Positions 6,304-11,676 of a stretch of 11,676 bases of DNA are shown here, piece by piece; positions within the stretch are counted from its first letter, which is position 1; each line of letters starts with the position of its first letter. The notes under the pieces are model-generated. The model was not told the DNA's origin. It saw only the letters and a program-made list of their open reading frames with translations, and searched no databases. The translations under genes were made by a program, and so were the position numbers. The stretch comes from Flavobacteriales bacterium (GTDB lineage: Bacteria > Bacteroidota > Bacteroidia > Flavobacteriales > Flavobacteriaceae), in assembly GCA_027003085.1 (NCBI GenBank), contig JALWYR010000223.1, positions 191 through 11,866 on the forward strand, written 5' to 3'.

Positions 6304-6332
6304 TTGCGGATGAAAAAAAATTCATAACTTTG
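6304..6332 (+). promoter_or_regulatory. Promoter of the omega-amidase gene
   Basis: TTG (6304-6306) and TAACTTTG (6325-6332, exact TAnnTTTG) are 18 bases apart, matching the Bacteroidota consensus. Initiation near 6339 gives a leader of about 13 bases before the ATG at 6352. It lies back to back with the SDR promoter. Confidence 0.55.
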
Positions 6333-6351
6333 AAAATAAACCACTTGTCCT

Positions 6352-7149
6352 ATGAAGAAACATTTTAATATTCATTTGGTGCAACCCAAAATTTTTTGGG
6401 AAAGTCCTAAACGTAATATGGAATTGGCGGCACGCATGTTGGATCAGACCAACCGGACGGCGGATTTGGTAATTTTTCCCGAGGCATTTACTACGGGATT
6501 TACGATGAACGCCAATTATTTAAGGCATTATGACCACCGGCCTGCGGTTGAGTTTTTCGGGCGTTATGCGCAGGAATTGCGTATGCAAATTTTGGTTGGA
6601 CTCTTTGCCCATGAAAACGGCCGACTTTTCAATCGCCTGTATTGGTTCCGTCCGGACGGGACGCACGTGTATTACAACAAACGGCATTTGTTTTCGGTTG
6701 TTGGCGAAGACAAATTGTTTACTCCCGGGTCGGACCCCATGACTGTGGAATGGGAGGGTATGCGTTTCCGTTTGAATATTTGTTATGATTTAAGGTTTCC
6801 GGTGTGGTCGGCCAATGCTTGGAATCCCGAAACCGATGCTTTGGATTACGACGTTTTGATCTATGTGGCCAATTGGCCCGAAAAACGTAAAGACGCCTAT
6901 TTGCCTTTGTTGCGTGCACGTGCTATCGAAAACCAGGCCTATGTGATTTGGGTAAACCGTGTGGGGCGTGACAAAAACCATGTTTTACACAGCGGTGATT
7001 CGCGCATTATCGGGCCGGACGGCCATGTGGAATACACGGTCAAATCTCACCAGGAGCGTTTGGGATTTCACACGCTTGAAAGGGAAAAATTGGATCGTTA
7101 CCGTGAGCAATTTCCGGTTTACCGCGATTGGGATGTGCGTGTCTATTAG
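6352..7149 (+). CDS. Omega-amidase, nitrilase superfamily (YafV/NIT2-like)
   Basis: This 265-residue cytoplasmic hydrolase carries the complete Glu-Lys-Cys triad of the nitrilase superfamily: E44 in FPEAFTTGF, K110 in YYNKRHLF and C144 in NICYDLRFPVW. The motifs TTGFTMN, YNKRHLFSVVGED and CYDLRFPVW are those of the omega-amidase branch. Its members hydrolyse 2-oxoglutaramate and 2-oxosuccinamate (and the 4-methylthio-2-oxobutyrate route in methionine salvage) to free 2-oxo acids and ammonia after glutamine-dependent transamination. Length fits the family. It has its own promoter and a short leader without a Shine-Dalgarno site. Its TAG stop overlaps the stop codon of the convergent gene at 7146, and no terminator is visible between them. 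A role in glutamine-transaminase by-product repair is inferred from the family. Confidence 0.93.
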   Translation: MKKHFNIHLVQPKIFWESPKRNMELAARMLDQTNRTADLVIFPEAFTTGFTMNANYLRHYDHRPAVEFFGRYAQELRMQILVGLFAHENGRLFNRLYWFRPDGTHVYYNKRHLFSVVGEDKLFTPGSDPMTVEWEGMRFRLNICYDLRFPVWSANAWNPETDALDYDVLIYVANWPEKRKDAYLPLLRARAIENQAYVIWVNRVGRDKNHVLHSGDSRIIGPDGHVEYTVKSHQERLGFHTLEREKLDRYREQFPVYRDWDVRVY

Positions 7150-7709
7150 AGGCGCTGAATGGTTTCGGATTTTTGTCGTTTGCGCAGCAGCGAAAAATAG
7201 TCGGCGGTTGCGTCGGGGCGTGGATGGCCGAAGGGGTGATGTAGCCATTTCCAGCCGATCATCTTTTTGTTGACCCCGTAATGCGGGTCGAGCAGGGTGG
7301 CTTCCCAAATGACGGTCAATACACGTGCGAGCCAGTTTTCGGCCTGTGGATTCGACCGGATATAGCGTTTTAACCAATCGCTTCGTTTTTCGAATGAAAG
7401 TCGTGCAAATCCGGGAATTTTATTATGGATAAATTGCTCAAATTGCTCGAACCCGTCGATCAAGCTGCGGCGAATATCGGGGTCGTAGTTCTTGTCGGAC
7501 ACCACAAAGCGTAGATGACGGTAAAATCCGGTTTTCCGGACATCGGGCTGACCGGGAAAAAGGGTTCCGGCAAGGGCTAGCCATAATTCCCGTTTAGGTT
7601 TCCCGGTAGTTCGACGGCATGACCAATACCAAGGAACTGTTGAAAGAAAAAACGCCGAAAGTGTCCATTGGAGGAACTTCCGGCGTTGTATGCGATGATG
7701 TGCGAACAT
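7146..7709 (-). CDS. Gluconate 2-dehydrogenase subunit 3-like protein with Tat signal
   Basis: About 187 residues from the ATG at 7709; a GTG at 7715 would add two. The N-terminus has RRKFLQ followed by a hydrophobic stretch (WTLSAFFLSTVPW), a twin-arginine export signal; YWSC after it is a poor lipobox, so anchoring is uncertain. The C-terminal part LARVLTVIWEATLLDPHYG, then N...GWKWLHHP, matches the signature of the small subunit of membrane-bound gluconate 2-dehydrogenase-like enzymes. That subunit is normally exported with a flavin-bearing GMC oxidoreductase. No such large subunit lies in the window, so the partner is elsewhere or lost. The gene starts 19 bases after the EF-hand gene with no terminator between, so the two are probably co-transcribed. 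Confidence 0.75.
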   Translation of the reverse strand: MFAHHRIQRRKFLQWTLSAFFLSTVPWYWSCRRTTGKPKRELWLALAGTLFPGQPDVRKTGFYRHLRFVVSDKNYDPDIRRSLIDGFEQFEQFIHNKIPGFARLSFEKRSDWLKRYIRSNPQAENWLARVLTVIWEATLLDPHYGVNKKMIGWKWLHHPFGHPRPDATADYFSLLRKRQKSETIQRL

Positions 7710-7728
7710 GCACACAAGTTAGCAAAAA

Positions 7729-8289
7729 TTATTTTCCGCCGCCACATTTACCTGCGCCGCATTTACCGGCACCGCATTTGGCTTTTTTATCGGCTTTTTC
7801 GGCCATTTTTTGTTTCATGAAGCTCAGAAATTCATCTTTCGAAAAATCACCACTGTTGTCGGCATCGATTCGGGTAAACATATCTTCGTGGCCTTTGGCG
7901 AATTCGTCGGCATTGACAAAGCCGTCTTTGTCGGTGTCGAATTGATCGGCTTTTTTGCATTCGTTTTTGTCCAATTTGCCGTCTTTGTTGGCATCTTTCT
8001 TGGTGAATTCGTCCTTGAAGTGGGCAGCAAATTCATCTTTGGTAACCTTTCCGTCACCATTGGTGTCGATTTCGGCAAAATGTTTGGCAGGGTCGAATTT
8101 AGCGGCCCGGTCACCGGCTTTTTGAGCGGCGTCACCGGCATTTTCTTTGCTTTGGTCGGCCGCATCTTTAACGGCATCATTGGTTTGTTCGACGGCTTGG
8201 TCGGCCTTTTGTCGGCTGTTTTCGCTGCAAGCGGTGTTCAATCCGGTCAAGAGTGCCAGGATAAACAGGGAAGTAAGAAACTTTTTCAT
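7729..8289 (-). CDS. EF-hand lipoprotein with C-terminal Cys-Gly repeats
   Basis: A 186-residue exported protein. The signal ends in LNTAC, a relaxed lipobox with C21 as the probable lipidated residue. Residues 26-64 form a charged helix rich in Ala, Asp and Lys (ADQAVEQTNDAVKDAADQ). Four EF-hand loops follow, with calcium ligands in place: DTNGDGKVTKDE (75-86), DANKDGKLDKNE (99-110), DTDKDGFVNADE (118-129) and DADNSGDFSKDE (142-153). The tail KCGAGKCGAGKCGGGK has Cys at 172, 177 and 182 in a regular 5-residue repeat, suggesting metal or disulfide chemistry. It resembles the EGKCG repeats of copper-binding peptides modified by MNIO (DUF692) enzymes, but no such enzyme is nearby. Calcium binding is expected from the loops. 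It is first in a probable two-gene unit with the subunit 3-like gene. Confidence 0.88.
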   Translation of the reverse strand: MKKFLTSLFILALLTGLNTACSENSRQKADQAVEQTNDAVKDAADQSKENAGDAAQKAGDRAAKFDPAKHFAEIDTNGDGKVTKDEFAAHFKDEFTKKDANKDGKLDKNECKKADQFDTDKDGFVNADEFAKGHEDMFTRIDADNSGDFSKDEFLSFMKQKMAEKADKKAKCGAGKCGAGKCGGGK

Positions 8290-8321
8290 AGTCGGTTTGG
8301 GTTTTTTAGGTTTGTTTGGAA

Positions 8322-8329
8322 CAAATATA
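8322..8329 (-). promoter_or_regulatory. -7 element for the EF-hand gene
   Basis: On the minus strand this reads TATATTTG, an exact TAnnTTTG, and would start transcription near 8315, about 25 bases before the ATG at 8289. No clear TTG is seen 17-23 bases upstream. The rest of the 155-base gap is A+T-rich, with one weak 5-bp inverted repeat (8346-8350 with 8357-8361) and no convincing terminator for the receptor gene. Confidence 0.4.
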
Positions 8330-8444
8330 AATAGAATTTCCGGTTTGTAATATAATTTACATTACTTTTCGTATAGAAATTTATTATGGAGGTATAAGAT
8401 ATTTAAAACCGCGTTGTGAAAGTTAACGATATACATATTCACTT

Positions 8445-10409
8445 TTAAAAAAACGACCGAACCCCGCCCGAAATCCAACGGCCGGGTATTGGTACAAAGG
8501 CCGAATCATAGGCGTGGACGCCGGTAAGGTTAAAGCCGTGAACAAACAGGTTTAATTTCTTGGTGACGCGAAAGCGGGCGTCGAAATCCAGCAAAACAAA
8601 GGCTTTATAGGGTTTGAATACAAGACCTCCGGGGCCGGATACCGCATAATCACCGTGGCGGGATTTGAAGCGTGCCGTCCACCGGAACGACAGTTTTTTC
8701 AAGGGTTGCTGTGTCAATATTAGTATGGCGTAATGACGCAGATAGTCGAGTGCATATTTGGAGTCGAAATGCACGGATGGGCGGTTATCGGACAGATATT
8801 GGTAGCTGAGTTCCATCTTGCGGAGCCAGGGTGAATCAAGGCGATAAGCTATTTCGGCCCTTAGTCCGGCCATGGCGCGGTTGCACAGGTTTTCGGCATG
8901 CCAATGGCTGTCGGTGGGATAACGTATCCAATCGATGGATGCTATTTCGTAACGGTAAAAAACATGCACTTTCCATTTTAGTGTATGCCGATGACTTATA
9001 ATGCCTGATTCCAATTCCCAATTCCGTTCGGGTTCCAAGCCGGGATTACCGCGGTTGGTGGGCCCGTTGTAGAAAAGCTCGGTAAAAGTGGGCAAGCGAA
9101 AACCGCTGCCGGCCCGCAGGACAAGTGCGTGGCCGGATGTGCCCAGTTTTTTTTGCAGCCGGATACCTCCCAGCGGATAATAATGATTTCCGTAGCGGAG
9201 CAACGAAAAGGCCGTTTCGATGTGACCGTCTTGCCAAAACAATTCCTTTAAGCCCAATGTCCAAAGGTCGGTGATGCGAACAGCCGAACGGTTAAGCCAT
9301 AAGCGTTCGGCGGGCAAATAGATGCTATCGCGTCCCGGGGTGCCCAATTTGTTTCCGTAAATGTTTTGAAAACGTCGCTTTGCTTGGATACGAATTCCCA
9401 GGAGAGGTTTACCCGCCTTTTGGATGCTGCCGCGGGCAAACAGCGCGGCCGAGAAATCGCCGCTATGGTGAATATTGGCGCCGCGGTAATAAACTCCGGG
9501 AGCATAGGCGGCGGTGTCGGCATTGTGAATATAGTAACCGTTGCGGTAGGTAAAACGGTCTTCGCGAAACAGTTCAAAGCGGTCTTTGAGCAGGTTGGCA
9601 GCCAGCATGAGCCCGGTTTTCCAGCGGTTGCCTGTGGTTATGCGCAGGCCCGCATGGACGTTGCGTAGCCGTTCGTATTGCCAGGGAAAATAGGGTGAGT
9701 AAAGCCGGTTGGCACCGAATTTTTTTTGTTGCCATCCGCCTTGGATTAGCAGACGGATACGGGCATCCGGGCGGTTCCGGTAAACGCCGAATTGTCCGTA
9801 GGACAAAAGATCCGTATTGTTTACATCGTCGCGGGTTAGGTAGCCGGTAGATCGGGTAAAATAATGACTAAGAAGGAAATGTCCGTTTCGCCCTTGGGTT
9901 GTGCGCAGATTGACGGCGCTGTGAAACAATCCGTATTGGCCCGCTTCGAGTAGCAAGTCGGACGGGCCGCCGGTTTTGCTTATCAGATTGACGGCACCGG
10001 CATAGGTGTTTCCAAAACCGGCAAAGCCGATACTTCCATCGATGACTTGAACGCTTTGTAATGATGAAGGGTCGATGGGCAGTTGAAGCAAATGATGGCC
10101 GGTTTGCGGATTGCCCGTGGGTATGCCGTTGATGAACACGGCGGCTTGGTTGAAGGTTCCACCGCGGATGGACAGGTCGCCAAATCCCACGCCCGCTCCA
10201 CCCCCGCGTATATCGATCGACGGGGTATTTCGAAGCAAGCCGCTAAGCGTGGCATTTCCGCCGCCGGCCAGGCTATCGGGATGTAGGCTGAGGTAATAAG
10301 TGTTTCCGGTGATACCCGGTTCGATCCGGACAACCGACAAAGTATCGGCCGGTTGCGCGCCGAGCGCCCAAGCGGTCAAATATAAAATAAAGCCGAGCCG
10401 GTGTTTCAT
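8445..10409 (-). CDS. TonB-dependent outer-membrane receptor (BtuB-like)
   Basis: The 654-residue protein has a signal peptide ending near residue 18 (ALGAQ). A plug domain covers roughly 40-150, with LRNTPSIDIRGGG, DLSIRGGTFNQAAVFINGIP (a typical plug motif), VQVIDGS and AGAVNLISK. A beta-barrel follows, with strands rich in aromatic residues. GLEPERNWELESGI is the conserved late-barrel motif, and the protein ends in Phe as outer-membrane barrels do. It lacks the carboxypeptidase-regulatory domain common in Bacteroidota SusC proteins, so it is closer to the vitamin B12/siderophore receptor class. No SusD partner, ABC transporter or cobalamin riboswitch is seen nearby, so the substrate is unknown. 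The ATG at 10409 starts the signal peptide directly. A -7 element lies at 10429-10436. Confidence 0.92.
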   Translation of the reverse strand: MKHRLGFILYLTAWALGAQPADTLSVVRIEPGITGNTYYLSLHPDSLAGGGNATLSGLLRNTPSIDIRGGGAGVGFGDLSIRGGTFNQAAVFINGIPTGNPQTGHHLLQLPIDPSSLQSVQVIDGSIGFAGFGNTYAGAVNLISKTGGPSDLLLEAGQYGLFHSAVNLRTTQGRNGHFLLSHYFTRSTGYLTRDDVNNTDLLSYGQFGVYRNRPDARIRLLIQGGWQQKKFGANRLYSPYFPWQYERLRNVHAGLRITTGNRWKTGLMLAANLLKDRFELFREDRFTYRNGYYIHNADTAAYAPGVYYRGANIHHSGDFSAALFARGSIQKAGKPLLGIRIQAKRRFQNIYGNKLGTPGRDSIYLPAERLWLNRSAVRITDLWTLGLKELFWQDGHIETAFSLLRYGNHYYPLGGIRLQKKLGTSGHALVLRAGSGFRLPTFTELFYNGPTNRGNPGLEPERNWELESGIISHRHTLKWKVHVFYRYEIASIDWIRYPTDSHWHAENLCNRAMAGLRAEIAYRLDSPWLRKMELSYQYLSDNRPSVHFDSKYALDYLRHYAILILTQQPLKKLSFRWTARFKSRHGDYAVSGPGGLVFKPYKAFVLLDFDARFRVTKKLNLFVHGFNLTGVHAYDSAFVPIPGRWISGGVRSFF

Positions 10410-10428
10410 ATGACGGTATTTTTGGCGG

Positions 10429-10436
10429 CAAATTTA
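10429..10436 (-). promoter_or_regulatory. -7 element for the TonB receptor gene
   Basis: On the minus strand this reads TAAATTTG, an exact TAnnTTTG, about 20 bases before the ATG at 10409. No good -33 box is seen at the right spacing. The rest of 10437-10606 has no recognisable riboswitch, operator or gene. Confidence 0.4.
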
Positions 10437-10606
10437 AGGGAAAAGGGATAAACTTTGTTTTTAGTGAAATGCGGATAGTAACCGATACCCGACGAGTTTA
10501 TATCGACTGTATTGTGTTGCTTGAATGAAGGAAATAAATTTGATGTGAATAAGCCGAAGTCCATCCGTTTGATAATGGTTTAATCCGCCGGTTATCGGAT
10601 TATACA

Positions 10607-10829
10607 GCGCCAGGGATGGGAGCGGTATGAGCCGAAGGGGCGCGGCATGGTTTGCTGCCGGCGAGCAGGCTCCGAAGTATTGAGGAGACATCGCAGCCGG
10701 CCCATAGCAAACCGCCGCGGCCCGAGGCGAATTTAAGCGTACAGCCCGGCGGGCGCGGCGTGAGCACGCCGCCGGGCGAGCCCGAGGCGATGAACGGCGG
10801 CTTGTGCGAACGCCAGCGCCCGGGCGCCC
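10607..10829 (-). repeat. G+C-rich dispersed element, complete copy
   Basis: This 223-bp element lies between divergent genes and is about 82% G+C in a sampled 60 bases (10741-10800). On the minus strand it begins with a T-run and gggcgccc and ends with the tail ccgctcccatccctggcgc; 10607-10642 matches 49-84 inverted at 35 of 36 positions. The interior folds well. cgcggc, ggtttgct and gccggc (10641-10662) pair with gccggc, agcaaacc and gccgcg (10696-10719) with two small bulges. A second hairpin pairs gcccggcgg (10744-10752) with ccgccgggc (10769-10777). gcgcccgggcgc (10816-10827) is a perfect palindrome. No protein-coding frame is credible. Known function: none that I can name. Confidence 0.75.
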
Positions 10830-10910
10830 AAAAATAAATACCAGACTTGATATTTTCCATAAATTTAGAAAATTGTGTTTTGTTTCCTGTTTACATATTG
10901 TAACTTTTAT

Positions 10911-10918
10911 TACCTTTG
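10911..10918 (+). promoter_or_regulatory. -7 element for the surface protein gene
   Basis: tacctttg is an exact TAnnTTTG and would start transcription near 10925, about 19 bases before the ATG at 10944. The same octamer precedes the NifX-family gene. The -33 region is weak (TTTA-like, 18 bases upstream). Confidence 0.45.
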
Positions 10919-10943
10919 TAGTGTAAACCAAAACCACTTTGCC

Positions 10944-11676
10944 ATGAAAACCTTGTTGTCTTTTTTGTTTTTCGTTTTCACTTTTGTGGGAAGTTTTTCC
11001 CAGAACGGTTTCAAATACAAGGCTTTACTGTCCGAAAACGGATCCGTATTGGCAAACCATACGGTGGCCATACGATTTAGCATTTTGGACAGCGGAAGTT
11101 CAACGGTGTATAAAGAAACCCATTCCGGCACCACCGATGCCAATGGAATCGTGGCCTTCGATGTGGGTGAGGGCACGGTCATATCGGGGGATTTTGGCAC
11201 CATTGATTGGAGCGCCGGGCCGTATTTCCTAAAAGTGGAGATCGACACCGGAAGCGGATATCAGGATTTTGGCACCGGTGAATTCAAATACGTTCCCTTT
11301 GCCAAATATGCCTTACAAGCCGGCGGTGTCGCCCCCGGCGCCATCAAGCTTAATGACCTGGCCGATGCCCGTTCCGATGATGACGGAAGTGATGATGGTT
11401 CTTCGATTTTTATTGGTATAGATGCGGGACTTAATGATAATCAAACGGATAATTCCAATGTTGGTATAGGATATTTTAGTTTACGCAATAACACTTCCGG
11501 TTTTAATAATGTTGCCGTAGGTTATAAAGCTATGCTATTAAATACCACTGGGCAACTGAATACGGCAGTAGGCAACAAAGCACTTTATTCCAATACGAGC
11601 GGTCAAAATAATTCCGCTTTCGGTGTGCATGCATTATATTCAAATACAACCGGGGAATTGAATACGGCGTTTGGAA
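10944..11676 (+). CDS. Surface protein with 17-residue NTxGxxNTAxG repeats, partial
   Basis: The frame opens at 10944 and stays open to the window edge; 244 residues are visible and the C-terminus is missing. A signal peptide (MKTLLSFLFFVFTFVGSFSQ) is followed by a domain common in Bacteroidota surface proteins: FKYKALLSENG, then VAIRFSILDSGSSTVYKETH, TTDANGIVAFDVG, GPYFLKVEID and VPFAKYALQA (to about residue 126). After an Asp-rich linker come repeats of 17 residues: NTSGFNNVAVGYKAMLL (183-199), NTTGQLNTAVGNKALYS (200-216), NTSGQNNSAFGVHALYS (217-233) and the start of a fourth. These resemble the head repeats of YadA-type adhesins. Such proteins often end in a tail-fibre (S74-type) chaperone domain, which would lie outside the window. 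A role in adhesion or at the cell surface is inferred. Confidence 0.85.
   Translation, partial: MKTLLSFLFFVFTFVGSFSQNGFKYKALLSENGSVLANHTVAIRFSILDSGSSTVYKETHSGTTDANGIVAFDVGEGTVISGDFGTIDWSAGPYFLKVEIDTGSGYQDFGTGEFKYVPFAKYALQAGGVAPGAIKLNDLADARSDDDGSDDGSSIFIGIDAGLNDNQTDNSNVGIGYFSLRNNTSGFNNVAVGYKAMLLNTTGQLNTAVGNKALYSNTSGQNNSAFGVHALYSNTTGELNTAFG

Noticed and set aside
6263..6325. Earlier SDR start at 6325
   Set aside because: An exact -7 element lies between 6325 and 6262, and the extra 21 residues precede the normal Rossmann-fold start.
10410..10606. Cobalamin riboswitch before the TonB receptor
   Set aside because: I looked for the conserved B12-box-like core and found none; the likely start of transcription is only about 12 bases before the ATG.
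10461..10937. Open frames through the G+C-rich element (also 10600-10860 and 10652-10837)
   Set aside because: G+C-rich sequence has few stop codons; the translations are Arg/Pro/Ala-rich with no start signal, and the DNA is explained by structured repeats.

Overview
The window looks like chromosomal DNA of a Bacteroidota bacterium, probably Flavobacteriales or a relative. The evidence is repeated matches to the Bacteroidota promoter (-7 TAnnTTTG, -33 TTG/TTTG), mostly without Shine-Dalgarno sites, a surface protein of the Bacteroidota NTxGxxNTAxG repeat type, an orphan TonB-dependent receptor, and intergenic repeats of a kind I recall from this phylum. Genes are about 50-55% G+C. The exceptions are an A+T-rich secreted-protein gene at 536-1300 and two very G+C-rich intergenic elements. 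I see no rRNA, tRNA, transposase, phage or CRISPR.

Layout. 1-535 is gene-free and packed with short repeats. 536-1300 (-) is an unrecognised secreted protein. 1454-1671 is a complete transcription attenuator: promoter, 22-codon leader peptide with three consecutive Trp codons, competing hairpins and an intrinsic terminator. It controls a stand-alone tryptophan synthase beta chain of the TrpB2 type (1672-3057). A strong terminator follows, then a NifX-family protein with a histidine-rich tail (3165-3620). A 251-bp G+C-rich element (3648-3898) separates it from the convergent glutaryl-CoA dehydrogenase-like gene (3943-5136, -), which has its own terminator. An extended SDR/epimerase (5225-6262, -) is divergent from an omega-amidase (6352-7149, +); the two have back-to-back promoters. 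The omega-amidase ends inside the stop codon of a Tat-exported gluconate 2-dehydrogenase subunit 3-like protein (7146-7709, -). That gene lies just downstream of a four-EF-hand lipoprotein with a Cys-Gly repeat tail (7729-8289, -). A TonB-dependent receptor (8445-10409, -) follows, then a second G+C-rich element (10607-10829), then a surface protein that runs off the right edge (10944-11676, +).

How the parts fit. Most units look like independently promoted single genes of central or amino-acid metabolism: Trp synthesis, lysine/tryptophan catabolism through glutaryl-CoA, and 2-oxo-amide salvage. The others belong to the envelope: TonB receptor, lipoprotein, surface repeat protein. The most informative system is the trp attenuator, because it gives regulatory evidence that this TrpB2 serves tryptophan synthesis. 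The second is a dispersed element family with fixed ends and variable, strongly self-complementary interiors, with copies at 1-84, 367-409, 3648-3898 and 10607-10829.
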